Source: an uncultured Asticcacaulis sp.
GTDB taxonomy: Bacteria; Pseudomonadota; Alphaproteobacteria; Caulobacterales; Caulobacteraceae
Direction: 5' to 3'
DNA length: 64,000 nt
Assembly: GCA_936940865.1 (NCBI GenBank)
Contig: CAKZJB010000051.1
Location: 1 to 64,000 of the forward strand
In this document: positions 7,415 to 20,743 of the stretch, piece after piece
Layout of the letters: every line of letters begins with the position of its first letter
Numbering within the stretch: the first letter of the stretch is position 1
Made by a program: the position numbers and the translations under genes
Notes under the pieces: model-generated
Database searches by the model: none
What the model saw: the letters and a program-made list of their open reading frames with translations, nothing else
What the model was told of the DNA's origin: nothing

Positions 7415-8770
7415 ATGCGCCGTTCCATTCTTTCCCTGTCCGTTGCCTGTTTTGCCGTGGCTGCCAGCGTCCAGGCAGAGCCGCGTCTCATCGCCATGGC
7501 GTCGCTCGATGCCCACGGCCACGACCTGTCGGCGGAAACCGCGGCGCCGCTGGAAAACGGGGTGGCGGGCAATCTTCCGGGCGGCATGGGGTCGGCGATC
7601 GACTATGCCGGGGGCGACACCTTCATCGTCATGCCGGATCGTGGTCCCAACGCCAACACGTATAATCCTGTCGTCGACGACACCGCGTCCTACATTCCGC
7701 GCTTCCACACCCTGACGGCAAGCCTGGTTCCGTCGACCGGTGCGCTGCCCTTTGCCCTGGCCCCGCAACTGACCGCCACCACCCTGATGTGGAGCCCCGA
7801 AGCCCTGGTCTATGGCGACGGCAAGGCGGCCAATCTGCCGGACGGCACGCCGAAGCTGAATGGCAACGGCCGTTTCTATTTCACCGGCCGGTCCGACGGC
7901 TTCGATCCGAATAAGTCCTCGTCCTACCCGCTCGACGCTCGCCTCGATCCCGAAGGCATTCGCGTGTCGGCCGATGGCAAGAGCGTCTACGTGTCGGACG
8001 AATACGGCCCGCACCTCTATCAGCTCGACCGCGCCACCGGCCGCCGCGTGCGCACCTTCACCCTGCCGGCCGATCTCGATGTCGCCCGCTTAAGCGCGCA
8101 CGGCGAGGACGAGATTTCGGGCAATACGGCCGGCCGGGAAGCCAACAAGGGCATGGAGGGCCTGGCCCTCACCCCTGACGGCAAGACCCTGGTCGGCATC
8201 ATGCAGACCGCGCTGTTGCAGGACGGCGGCGCCAGGGGCGGCTTCACCCGCATCGTCACGGTCGACATCGCCAGCGGCGCAACACGCGAATATGCCTATC
8301 CGCTGACCAATGTCGGCAAGGACGGCAAGATCAAGTTCACCGGCATCAGCGAAATGGTGGCGATCAACAACCACGAACTGCTGGTCGACGAGCGCGACGG
8401 CAAAGGCCTGGGCGACGGCACATCGGCGGCGTTCAAGCGTTTCTACCGCATCGACCTGTCGAAGGCTCAGCCGGTCGACGGTCTGGCCGGCGCGGACGCC
8501 CTGGCGGCTAGGGCAGTCACCAAGACGCTCGCCTTCGACCTGGTGGCGATTCTCACCAAGGCCAGCGTCGATCCGGCGACCATTCCGGCCAAGATCGAGG
8601 GCCTGGCCTTCGGTCCCGATGTTCAAACGGGCGGCAAGACCCTGCACACCCTGTGGGTCGCCAACGACAACGACTTCCTGCCGGAAGCCGATGGTCGCGA
8701 CAATCCCAACCGCATCTTCGTCATCGGCATCGATGATACCGACCTGCCGGGGTTGAAAAAGGCGCGATAA
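7415..8770 (+). CDS. Secreted esterase-like phytase-family protein
   Basis: The 451-residue product has a clear Sec signal peptide (about residues 1-21, cleavage after SVQA) and then a beta-propeller-like domain matching the esterase-like-activity-of-phytase family (PF13449). Recognisable pieces are DRGPNANTYNP near residue 72, a segment reading LDPEGIRVS, one reading VSDEYGPHLY, and GMEGLALTPDGKT, followed by KIEGLAFGPD near the end. Members are periplasmic or secreted and are thought to hydrolyse phosphoesters or other esters; the true substrate is unknown. The start ATG is preceded by AAGGGG. The gene stands alone, with a 230-bp gap before the Panacea gene. Confidence 0.83.
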   Translation: MRRSILSLSVACFAVAASVQAEPRLIAMASLDAHGHDLSAETAAPLENGVAGNLPGGMGSAIDYAGGDTFIVMPDRGPNANTYNPVVDDTASYIPRFHTLTASLVPSTGALPFALAPQLTATTLMWSPEALVYGDGKAANLPDGTPKLNGNGRFYFTGRSDGFDPNKSSSYPLDARLDPEGIRVSADGKSVYVSDEYGPHLYQLDRATGRRVRTFTLPADLDVARLSAHGEDEISGNTAGREANKGMEGLALTPDGKTLVGIMQTALLQDGGARGGFTRIVTVDIASGATREYAYPLTNVGKDGKIKFTGISEMVAINNHELLVDERDGKGLGDGTSAAFKRFYRIDLSKAQPVDGLAGADALAARAVTKTLAFDLVAILTKASVDPATIPAKIEGLAFGPDVQTGGKTLHTLWVANDNDFLPEADGRDNPNRIFVIGIDDTDLPGLKKAR

Positions 8771-8961
8771 GCAAGGTTTGGGCCTGCAATCAAAAGACTC
8801 TTTCGGGGGGAAAGGCCGTTTGGGGCATCAGCCACACGTGACAGCGTCGTGCAAGCGAGTAGTTAGATCATCCATCTTCCGAAATGGCGGTTCCGCACAC
8901 CCTTGTTTCGGATAGAAAACACCTATATATGTAGGGTCGAACAAATTGAGAACTTGATACT

Positions 8962-8979
8962 GGCGCGAAAGCGCCTTTT
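8962..8979 (+). promoter_or_regulatory. Small GNRA hairpin with T-run in the Panacea leader
   Basis: GGCGC-GAAA-GCGCC followed by TTTT lies 24 bases before the Panacea start codon. It is only a five-pair stem, but its T-tract makes it look like a weak terminator or attenuator in the 5' leader. Just upstream, the sequence TTGATACTGGCG (8954-8965) recurs exactly at 9524-9535 inside the operon. Confidence 0.35.
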
Positions 8980-9002
8980 GCGATTCGGGAAAGGAGGTCG
9001 CT

Positions 9003-9521
9003 ATGCCAGCTTACTCACCTGAAATTGCTAATGAATTTATCCGTCGCGCTAGAGGCGACGACCGTGCCTTGACTCAAATGCAGCTGCAAAAGTTGGTTTA
9101 TATCGCTCACGGTTGGAACTTGGCTATTACTGGCCAGCCTCTTACTCATGACGAACCGGAGGCATGGGATTACGGCCCCGTGTATAAAGAACTTCGGCGA
9201 GCGCTGAAGAATTACGGGCGAGAGACTGTAAATAGAGAAATTCGCAATTGCGAATTTGTTCCCGGTGTTTTTGACGACAACGAGAATGGCGTTGCTGAAG
9301 CGCATCTATCTCCCGAGGAAAACGCTATAATCGACCGCGTTTATAAAGATTACGGACGATTTCACGCTTTTCAACTCTCTGCACTTACGCATCGTGATGG
9401 AACGCCATGGACACAGATTTATGGCGACGGGCGTGGGAAATTTGATGTAATTCCTACCGAAATGATCAGGAAGCATTTTGTTGAGCTCGCCACCCAAAAC
9501 AGACAGAATAACGGTAGATGA
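9003..9521 (+). CDS. Panacea/SocA-like (DUF4065) protein, probable antitoxin
   Basis: The 172-residue protein carries a Panacea domain across most of its length. Typical features are LTQMQLQKLVYIAHGW near residues 24-39, the HDEPEAWDYGPVYKEL segment (about 50-65), and a C-terminal FHAFQLSALTHRDGTPW. In Caulobacter the related SocA is the antitoxin and ClpXP adaptor for SocB, and Panacea proteins in general neutralise many unrelated toxins. A very strong AAAGGAGG precedes the ATG. Codon choice is noticeably AT-richer than in neighbouring genes, which suggests recent acquisition. The following membrane-protein gene overlaps its 3' end, as expected for a co-translated pair. Confidence 0.85.
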   Translation: MPAYSPEIANEFIRRARGDDRALTQMQLQKLVYIAHGWNLAITGQPLTHDEPEAWDYGPVYKELRRALKNYGRETVNREIRNCEFVPGVFDDNENGVAEAHLSPEENAIIDRVYKDYGRFHAFQLSALTHRDGTPWTQIYGDGRGKFDVIPTEMIRKHFVELATQNRQNNGR

Positions 9522-9882
9522 TATTGATACTGGCGTCTCTGTCGTTAAAAGTGTTGAGGCTCCGGATGCTAATGATCTACTAGAACGTGCTGCAGCAGAG
9601 CGTGCGCAGCTTGAAAATAAGCTTGCACGCTCTCGCATCAAAAATGTCAAAGCCGACAGAAAGATGCGAAAAACGTATGCTGGCCGCATTCTTCTATATC
9701 TCGAAATCTACTCGATAGTGATTGGCTTAATGGTGATTGCTTCCGGTTTTAGCTGGACCGGATTCTCATTACCTAACGAAATAATGGCTGCTTTGGTGGG
9801 GAGCACTGCTGTGGCTGCGATAGGTTTAGTGGGGTTCATTGCGCGTGGCCTTTTCCGGCCTCCTCCCGATGGAAAAGAATAA
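9481..9882 (+). CDS. Two-helix membrane protein coupled to the Panacea gene, candidate toxin
   Basis: This roughly 133-residue protein has an acidic N-terminus, a charged helical stretch (about 30-65, LERAAAERAQLENKLA), and two hydrophobic segments near residues 70-90 and 101-123. It ends in a short positively charged tail. I recognise no named family. No ATG fits: the best start is TTG at 9481, seven bases after AGGAAG, with TTG at 9478 as the alternative, giving about 41 bases of out-of-frame overlap with the Panacea gene. That coupling, the shared AT-rich composition and the Panacea partner suggest an effector that acts on the inner membrane. The toxin role is inference only. Confidence 0.6.
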   Translation: MSSPPKTDRITVDDIDTGVSVVKSVEAPDANDLLERAAAERAQLENKLARSRIKNVKADRKMRKTYAGRILLYLEIYSIVIGLMVIASGFSWTGFSLPNEIMAALVGSTAVAAIGLVGFIARGLFRPPPDGKE

Positions 9883-9884
9883 AG

Positions 9885-9900
9885 ACGCCTAACGAGGCGT
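9885..9900 (+). terminator. Weak terminator after the Panacea pair
   Basis: ACGCCT-AACG-AGGCGT forms a perfect six-pair hairpin two bases after the stop codon, followed by TCTTGCCTT. The T-run is poor, so termination may be partial. Confidence 0.4.
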
Positions 9901-9916
9901 TCTTGCCTTCGGGCAT

Positions 9917-9944
9917 AAAAAAGCGGCGCTCCGAAGAGCGCCGC
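9917..9944 (-). terminator. Intrinsic terminator of the aldehyde dehydrogenase gene
   Basis: Read on the minus strand, GCGGCGCTC-TTCG-GAGCGCCGC is a nine-pair stem with a stable UUCG loop followed by six T. It lies 36 bases past the end of the aldehyde dehydrogenase gene. Confidence 0.85.
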
Positions 9945-9980
9945 AAGTCGATCTGGATACGCTATACTCAAGTCTGAAAG

Positions 9981-11414
9981 TTAGAGCGGGAACTGATACG
10001 CCGTCTTGACGATCGTATAGAATTCCTTGGCGTAAGCGCCTTGTTCACGCGGACCGTAGGACGAACCCTTACGGCCGCCGAACGGCACGTGATAGTCGAC
10101 GCCGGCGGTCGGCAGGTTGACCATGACCATGCCGGCCTGGACGCGGCGCTTGAAGGTCTCGGCCGCCTTCAGCGACTTGGTGCAGATACCGGCCGACAGG
10201 CCCATTTCGGTGTCGTTGGCGACCTTGATGGCTTCTTCCAGGTCCTTGACGCGGATGACCGAGGCGACGGGGCCGAAGACCTCTTCCTTGTTGATCGACA
10301 TGTCCGGGGTCGTCTTGTCGATCAGGGTCGGGGCGTAATAATAGCCCGGCGTGCCAAAGGTCAGGTCTTCGCCGCCGGCGACGACCTGGCCGCCTTCGGC
10401 CTTGGCCTTGGCGACGGCGTCGCGCGCGATGTCGAGCTGCTCCTGCGACGCGATCGGACCCATCTGGACGCCGTCGGCGCGCGAATCGCCGACCTTGATG
10501 GCCTTGGCGGCGGCGGCCAGCGCGTCGACGAAACGGTCGGCGATGCCTTCGGTGACGATGATGCGCGACGAGGCCGTGCAGCGGTGGCCCGACGAGAAGA
10601 AGGACGAGTTCAGCACCGAGTTGACGGCGTTGTCGAGGTCGGCGTCGTCAAGCACGACGACCGGGTTCTTGCCGCCCATTTCGCACTGGACGCGCTTGCC
10701 CTTAGCGACCGCCTGGTCGCGGACGCGCGTGCCGGTCGGCACCGAGCCGGTGAACGAAATGGCGTCGCAGCCGTCGATCATCAGAGGGCCGGCGACCGAG
10801 CCGCGGGCGAAGACGACGTTCAGCACGCCCTTGGGCAGGCCGGCGCGGTTGAGGATATCGGCCAGCTCCCAGGCGCAAGCCGGGGTCAGTTCGGCCGGCT
10901 TGCACACGACCGTGTTGCCGAAGGCGATGGCCGGCGCCATCTTCCAGGCGGGAATGGCGATCGGGAAGTTCCACGGGCAGATCAGGCCGATGACGCCGAC
11001 GGGCTCACGCGTGATCTCGACCTTGACGCCCGGACGGACCGAATCGAGGACTTCGCCGTGGGCGCGCAGGGCCTCGCCGGCGAAATACTTGAAGATGTGG
11101 CCGGCGCGGGTGACTTCGCCGATGCCTTCCGGCAGGGTCTTGCCTTCTTCGCGCGACAGAAGCGCGCCCAGCTCGGCCTTGCGCGCCAGGATCTCGGTGC
11201 CGGCATTGTCGAGCACGTCGAAACGCTGTTGCGGCGTCGAGAACTGCCAGGTTTCGAAGGCGGCGCGGGCGGCGGCGATGGCGGCCTTGACCTCGGCTTC
11301 ACCGGCGGTCGAATAGGTGCCGATGATGTCGTTGGTGTCGGACGGGTTGATATCGTTGAAGGTCTTGTCGGTCGTGACCCATTCGCCGTTGATCAGGTTG
11401 CCTTTCAGCGCCAT
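9981..11414 (-). CDS. NAD(P)-dependent aldehyde dehydrogenase, 2-oxoglutarate-semialdehyde-type
   Basis: The 477-residue enzyme is a complete aldehyde dehydrogenase. Asn149 (CPWNF), the general base Glu245 (CEMGGKN) and the catalytic Cys279 (GHRCTASSR) are all in place. The N-terminus LINGEWV and overall length fit the group that includes alpha-ketoglutaric semialdehyde (2,5-dioxopentanoate) dehydrogenases of pentose and hydroxyproline degradation, but other semialdehydes are possible. The start ATG at 11412-11414 has AGGAGA seven bases upstream; a longer reading frame to 11462 has no such site. No sugar-catabolic genes lie next to it, so context does not settle the substrate. A strong terminator follows. 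Confidence 0.85.
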   Translation of the reverse strand: MALKGNLINGEWVTTDKTFNDINPSDTNDIIGTYSTAGEAEVKAAIAAARAAFETWQFSTPQQRFDVLDNAGTEILARKAELGALLSREEGKTLPEGIGEVTRAGHIFKYFAGEALRAHGEVLDSVRPGVKVEITREPVGVIGLICPWNFPIAIPAWKMAPAIAFGNTVVCKPAELTPACAWELADILNRAGLPKGVLNVVFARGSVAGPLMIDGCDAISFTGSVPTGTRVRDQAVAKGKRVQCEMGGKNPVVVLDDADLDNAVNSVLNSSFFSSGHRCTASSRIIVTEGIADRFVDALAAAAKAIKVGDSRADGVQMGPIASQEQLDIARDAVAKAKAEGGQVVAGGEDLTFGTPGYYYAPTLIDKTTPDMSINKEEVFGPVASVIRVKDLEEAIKVANDTEMGLSAGICTKSLKAAETFKRRVQAGMVMVNLPTAGVDYHVPFGGRKGSSYGPREQGAYAKEFYTIVKTAYQFPL

Positions 11415-11662
11415 TTTAGTCTCCTGGCTATTCCGGTTTTGACGTGGCTCTATAGGCCACAATGTTAGCGCTCACAAGGCGGATTTCCCGCGTGAGCGCC
11501 CGAATACTCGCGCATATATAGTCGGACAATTGCCAAATGCCAGAGGCGATTTGGCTCTACACCCTAACTCTTTGAAATCTTGGGAAACGCCTTTTGAGGT
11601 GCATTCCTGAAGGTTGGTGTCTAAAGCGACGATGAGAGATTTTCCAGTCAAAAGGCAGTCCC

Positions 11663-12823
11663 ATGGCAATCCCGTTCATCGACCTCGGCCAGCAGCGCCA
11701 GCGCATCGGCGCAGCGATCGAAAGCGCCGTGCTCAAGGTCATCAATCACGGCGCCTACATCATGGGGCCCGAAGTGAAAACCTTCGAAGCCGACATGAAT
11801 GCCTTTGCCGGTTCGAAACACTGCCTGAGTTGCGCCAACGGGACCGACGCCATCGAGCTGATCCTGCTGGGCCTGGGCATCGGCAAGGGTGATGCGGTCT
11901 TCGTGCCGACCTTTACCTTCGTCGCCACGGCCGAAGTCGTGCCGATGACCGGCGCCGAGCCCGTCTTCGTCGACATCGACGCGCAGACCTACAATATCGA
12001 CGTCGAGAAGCTCGACGCCACGATCGAGGCCGTCAAAAAGGAAGGCCGCCTCAAGCCGGCCGCCATCATCGCGGTCGACCTGTTCGGCCAGCCCGCGGAC
12101 TACCCGGCCTTGTCGAAGATCGCGCAAAAGCACGGCCTGCCGTTGATTTCGGACGCGGCGCAGGGCTTCGGCGGCACGATCGACGGCCGCCAGTCGCTGG
12201 AATGGTGCGTCGCCACGGCGACCAGCTTCTATCCGGCCAAGCCGCTTGGCTGCTACGGCGACGGCGGTGCGGTCGTCACCAATGACGACGCGCTGATGGA
12301 CCGCATGATCTCGTTCCGTGTCCACGGCGGCGCCACGGCGGCCGACGTGGCCGCCCACCAGTTCGAGCACGAAGCCAAGTATCTCAATGTCCGCATCGGC
12401 ATGAATTCGCGTCTCGACTCGATCCAGGCCGCGGTCCTGATCGAAAAGCTGCGGATTTTCGGCGAGGAGATCGACCTGCGCCAAAAAGTCGCCGCGCGCT
12501 ATAACGAAAAGCTGGCCGGGAAGGTCATGAGCGTACCCTTTGTCAAGGACGGCTATGTCTCGACCTGGGCGCAGTACACGATCGAGCACGAGAACCGCGA
12601 CGGGCTGCAGGCGCACCTGCGCAATGCCGGCATTCCGACCGCCGTCTATTACCCGATTCCGCTGCATCGCCAGCCGGGCTACGCCGCCTTCAACGCCGGC
12701 GGCTGCGACCTGTCGGTGGCCGAAGCCAAGGCGAAAAGCGTGATCAGCCTGCCGTTCAGCCCGTATCTCGATGAGGCGACCCAGGACCAGATCGTTGCGG
12801 CGATTGCGGGGTTTAACGGGTAA
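11663..12823 (+). CDS. DegT/DnrJ/EryC1/StrS-type sugar aminotransferase
   Basis: The 386-residue PLP enzyme transfers an amino group to a keto-sugar nucleotide. The Schiff-base lysine is Lys193 in SFYPAKPLGCYGDGG, with Asp164 and Gln167 in ISDAAQGFG positioning the cofactor. The segment CANGTDAIELIL near residues 57-68 is the phosphate-binding region. The closest subgroup by feel is WlbE/WbpE-like, which makes aminated uronic acids for O-antigen, but the product sugar cannot be fixed from sequence. It is the second nitrogen-containing-sugar gene set in the window (pseF/pseG lie 6 kb upstream), which fits a surface-glycan role. It is monocistronic, with only a weak ribosome-binding site. Confidence 0.87.
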   Translation: MAIPFIDLGQQRQRIGAAIESAVLKVINHGAYIMGPEVKTFEADMNAFAGSKHCLSCANGTDAIELILLGLGIGKGDAVFVPTFTFVATAEVVPMTGAEPVFVDIDAQTYNIDVEKLDATIEAVKKEGRLKPAAIIAVDLFGQPADYPALSKIAQKHGLPLISDAAQGFGGTIDGRQSLEWCVATATSFYPAKPLGCYGDGGAVVTNDDALMDRMISFRVHGGATAADVAAHQFEHEAKYLNVRIGMNSRLDSIQAAVLIEKLRIFGEEIDLRQKVAARYNEKLAGKVMSVPFVKDGYVSTWAQYTIEHENRDGLQAHLRNAGIPTAVYYPIPLHRQPGYAAFNAGGCDLSVAEAKAKSVISLPFSPYLDEATQDQIVAAIAGFNG

Positions 12824-12999
12824 TCATTCCGTACTTTTGCAAATGCGAGCAATATTTTGCCCGAGGTTCGCGGCTTTTTGCCGTTCCTTCGGAAAATTTC
12901 TCAAAAAATGTAGGGCTTTGGGAAAATTTAACTTTCAAAGTCGTCTGCATCTTGCTATGGACTGAAATCATACCGTCATATTTCGCACGTGCACACGAG

Positions 13000-13015
13000 T
13001 GCATCCTTGGATGCA
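13000..13015. promoter_or_regulatory. Inverted repeat upstream of amtB
   Basis: TGCATCC-TT-GGATGCA is a perfect seven-base inverted repeat 49 bases upstream of the amtB start. With no T-run it looks more like an operator or leader hairpin than a terminator. The regulator is unknown. Confidence 0.4.
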
Positions 13016-13063
13016 GCCCGGCGCGTGCGTTTTTGGCAAAATAGCTAGGGGTATCTGAACCAT

Positions 13064-14350
13064 ATGTCTGTCGCTACGGCTGTGACCACCACGACGGGAA
13101 GTGCTGCGCCGCACCTGCTGGCGCATCAGGCGGCGCTTAGCCTGAATTCCGGCGATACGGCATGGATGATTGTCGCGACGGCCTTGGTCCTGTTCATGAC
13201 GGTGCCGGGCGTGGCGCTGTTCTACGGCGGCATGGTGCGCAAGAAGAACCTGCTGTCGACCATGGCGCAATCCGTGGCTGTCACGGTCATAGCCTCGGTC
13301 ATCTGGATCCTGATCGGCTACAGCCTTGCCTTCGGCGTGGGCGCCGGCGGTGTCAACAGCTTCATCGGCAGCTTCGATGCGGCCCTGCTGCACGGCGTGC
13401 GCCTCGACACGGCCTACAATGCCGCGCCGCAGCTGCCCGAATATCTCTGGATTGCCTACCAGATGACGTTCGCCATCATCACCCCAGCCCTGATCGCCGG
13501 GTCGGTGGTCGAACGCATGAAGTTCTCGGCCTTCATCCTGTTCATCGCGCTTTGGAGCGTCCTGGTTTATGCGCCGGTCTGCCACTGGGTGTGGGGCGGC
13601 GGTTTCCTCGCCAAGTGGGGCGTGCTCGATTTTGCCGGCGGGGCGGTCGTCCACGTCAATTCCGGTGTCGCGGGCCTGGTTTCGTGCCTGGTTATCGGCA
13701 AGCGCAAGGGCTTCGGCCGCGACAACATGGCGCCGCACAACCTGGGCTTCACGATGATCGGCGCCTCGATGCTGCTGGTCGGCTGGCTGGGCTTCAACGC
13801 CGGTTCCGAATGGAAGGCCGATGCGCTCGCTTCGGTTGCGGCGCTCAATACCATCGTCGCCACCATGACCGGCGCCATCGGCTGGATCGTGCCGGAGTGG
13901 ATCGAGCGCAAGCAGCCGACCCTGCTCGGCATGGTCTCGGGCATGATCGCGGGCCTGGTGGCAATTACGCCGGCCGCCGGCTTCGTCAACCCGACCGGCG
14001 CGCTGTTGATCGGCCTGATCACCGGACCGCTGTGCTATGTTTCGACGACCTACGTGAAGAACATGTTCCGCTACGATGACAGCCTCGACGCGTTCGGCGT
14101 CCACGCCGTCGGCGGTTTCTTCGGTGCGCTGCTCACGGCGGTGTTCGCTGATACCACAATCAATTCCGCCGGCGCCGGCGCCAGCGTGCTCAAACAGCTG
14201 GGCGGCCTGGCGGCCGTTATTGCCTGGAGCGCGGTGGTAACATTCGTCATCCTCATGGTCTGCAAATACACAACAGGACTGCGTGTAACAGACGAGGAGG
14301 AGATCGAAGGCCTCGATATGTCGCAACACGGGGAGAGCCTGCACGGATAG
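13064..14350 (+). CDS. amtB: Ammonium transporter
   Basis: This 428-residue inner-membrane channel imports ammonium. It shows about eleven hydrophobic segments and the family's key features: FYGGMVRKKN (near residue 53), the twin histidines of the conduction pore (His in GAVVHVNSG and His in DAFGVHAVGG), and a cytosolic C-terminal tail. The first 25 residues, rich in Thr and Ala, are longer than in many homologues and could include a signal segment. Proteobacterial amtB usually follows glnK in one operon; here no PII gene is adjacent, and the upstream gene is an unrelated aminotransferase 240 bp away. The direct downstream neighbour is glutamate synthase, a logical nitrogen-assimilation partner. 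Confidence 0.93.
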   Translation: MSVATAVTTTTGSAAPHLLAHQAALSLNSGDTAWMIVATALVLFMTVPGVALFYGGMVRKKNLLSTMAQSVAVTVIASVIWILIGYSLAFGVGAGGVNSFIGSFDAALLHGVRLDTAYNAAPQLPEYLWIAYQMTFAIITPALIAGSVVERMKFSAFILFIALWSVLVYAPVCHWVWGGGFLAKWGVLDFAGGAVVHVNSGVAGLVSCLVIGKRKGFGRDNMAPHNLGFTMIGASMLLVGWLGFNAGSEWKADALASVAALNTIVATMTGAIGWIVPEWIERKQPTLLGMVSGMIAGLVAITPAAGFVNPTGALLIGLITGPLCYVSTTYVKNMFRYDDSLDAFGVHAVGGFFGALLTAVFADTTINSAGAGASVLKQLGGLAAVIAWSAVVTFVILMVCKYTTGLRVTDEEEIEGLDMSQHGESLHG

Positions 14351-14381
14351 TCCGGACGGCTCAAGGCTTGGAAACAAACCT

Positions 14382-14410
14382 CCCCCTCGCGACACGGTCG
14401 GCCGAGGGGG
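14382..14410 (+). terminator. Possible terminator after amtB
   Basis: CCCCCTCG pairs with CGAGGGGG across a 13-base loop, about 30 bases past the amtB stop. The following sequence TTCGTGTG is not a proper T-run, so this may be a Rho-assisted or structural end rather than a classic intrinsic terminator. Confidence 0.4.
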
Positions 14411-14546
14411 TTCGTGTGTCAGGGGGGCGGAGGCCTGGCGGCACTTTGGCGGCATCCTTGCCATCAAAGTCTGACCGCCGGGGTGTTTTATATGGTATTA
14501 GGCGGGCCTTCCGGGGGGGAGGTCTGCCGAGGACCACAAGGCAGTC

Positions 14547-14562
14547 GGTATCAATTGATACC
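14547..14562. promoter_or_regulatory. Perfect 16-base palindrome upstream of gltD
   Basis: GGTATCAATTGATACC is an exact palindrome centred about 155 bases before the gltD start. The symmetry and AT-rich centre fit a dimeric repressor or activator site for the glutamate synthase operon. I cannot name the factor. Confidence 0.5.
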
Positions 14563-14710
14563 AACTCGGCATTTTTGTCATCAGGCCGGAAAAACCGGCC
14601 GGGCAAGAAGGCGGGACTGACAATTTGACTTTATCCGCGCCCAAGATTTGGTTTGAAGGCGCGGTCCCTCGCCGGGCTGTTCCGGCGCGTAACTGGAAGG
14701 ACGTTAGGCC

Positions 14711-16179
14711 ATGACCGGCGAAACGAACCGCTTTGTTGTCGAAAAGAAAAAGACTCCGCAGAAGTCGGATGCGAAGACACGCGTCACAAACTTCAACGAG
14801 ATCTATGCCGACTTCAAGCCGGTACAGGCCACAGAGCAGGCCTCGCGTTGCGCCCAGTGCGGCGTACCGTTCTGCCAGCATGGCTGCCCGCTTCAGAACA
14901 ACATACCCGATTGGCTGCGCCTGACGGCGGAGGGCCGTGTGGAAGAGGCCTACCTTTTGTCGTCGCAGACCTCGACCCTGCCGGAAATCTGCGGCCGTAT
15001 CTGTCCGCAGGACCGTCTGTGCGAGGGCTCCTGTGTGCTCGAACAATCGGGCTGGGAAAACATCACCATCGGCGCCGTCGAACGCTATATCAACGACCAG
15101 GCTTTCGAGAACGGCTGGATCCAGCCGATCGAGCCGGAGGTCGAGCGGTCGCAGTCGATCGGCATTATCGGCTCCGGTCCGGCCGGGATCGCCGCCGCCG
15201 ACCGCCTGCGCACCCTGGGGTACAAGGTCACGATCTATGACCGCTACGACCGTCCCGGCGGCCTTCTCGTCTACGGTATTCCCGGCTTCAAGCTGGAAAA
15301 GCAGGTCGTGGCCCGCCGCACCGACCGCCTGGCGGCTTCGGGCGTCGAATTCGTGCTCAACACCGACATCGGCAACGACGTCACCTTTGAAGAGCTTCAG
15401 GCGAAGCACGATGCCGTCCTGATCGCCACGGGTGTGTACAAGGCGCGGGCGCTCAGCGTTCCGGGCTGTGGTTCGAAGGGCGTGGTGCCGGCGCTGGAAT
15501 ACCTGATCACGGCCAACAAGAAGGGCTTCGGCGATGCTGTGCCGGAATTCGACAGCGGCCGTCTCGACGCCCGGGGCAAGACCGTCGTCGTCATCGGCGG
15601 CGGCGACACGGCCATGGACTGCGTGCGCACGGCGACCCGCCAGGGCGCCAAGTCGGTATCCTGCGTCTATCGCCGCGACCGCGCCAACATGCCGGGCTCC
15701 GACCGCGAAGTGTCGAACGCCGAGGAAGAAGGCGTGCGCTTCGAATGGCTGGCCGGTCCCAAGGCCGTGCTGGGCGACGCGGAAAAGGTCACGGGCCTCA
15801 AGATCCAGCGCATGCGCCTGACGACGCCCGACGCGCAAGGCCGCCAGGGCATCGAAGAGATCCATGGCGCCGAAAACGACCTGCCGGCCGACCTGATCAT
15901 CGAGGCGCTCGGCTTCGAGCCGGAAAACCTGCCGGTGATGTTCAACACGCCGGGTCTGGAAACGACCCGCTGGGGCACGCTGCGCGTCATGGCCGGCGAG
16001 TTCCAGACGACCGTGCCGGGCGTCTTCGCCGCTGGCGATATCGTGCGCGGGGCGTCGCTTGTCGTCTGGGCCGTACGCGAGGGCCAGGACGCCGCCGCCG
16101 ACATCCACCACTATCTCAAGACCCAGTTGCTTACCGCCGCCAACGATGGCGAAGCCCAACTCGCGGGAGTTGCCGAATA

Positions 16180-16180
<1 letters not shown>
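14711..16180 (+). CDS. gltD: Glutamate synthase (NADPH) small subunit
   Basis: The 489-residue beta subunit oxidises NADPH and passes electrons through FAD and iron-sulfur clusters to GltB for glutamate formation from glutamine and 2-oxoglutarate. The N-terminal Cys-rich region (RCAQCGVPFCQHGCP near residue 50, and CGRICPQDRLCEGSC near residue 95) binds the 4Fe-4S clusters. GSGPAGIAAADR (near 155) is the FAD fold and VIGGGDTAMDC (near 295) the NADPH fold. GltB starts within its stop codon (TAATG), so the two are translationally coupled. The small-subunit-first order is the reverse of the E. coli operon. Confidence 0.94.
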
Positions 16181-20691
<4,511 letters not shown>

Positions 20692-20696
20692 AGAAA

Positions 20697-20724
20697 AAGG
20701 CGGCCTTCGCGGGCCGCCTTTTTT
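20697..20724 (+). terminator. Intrinsic terminator of gltDB
   Basis: AAGGCGGCC-TTCGCG-GGCCGCCTT is a nine-pair stem with a six-T run, starting six bases after the gltB stop. Confidence 0.9.
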
Positions 20725-20743
20725 ATTTGGAGCGAGCCGTGGA

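Larger units (their letters stand above)
14351..14710 (+). other. 360-bp intergenic region between amtB and gltD
   Basis: No coding frame here looks real. The stretch holds a GC-rich hairpin at 14382-14410 just after amtB and a perfect 16-base palindrome at 14547-14562. It ends in the gltD leader, with GGAAGGA shortly before the ATG at 14711. The promoter for the glutamate synthase operon presumably lies between the palindrome and the gene. Confidence 0.6.

Noticed and set aside
10041-11468. Long open frame opposite the aldehyde dehydrogenase
   Set aside because: Same antisense effect; the aldehyde dehydrogenase on the other strand has all catalytic residues and a ribosome-binding site.
14368-14628. 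Open frames in the amtB-gltD gap
   Set aside because: No ribosome-binding site, no conserved pattern, and they run through hairpins and the palindrome.
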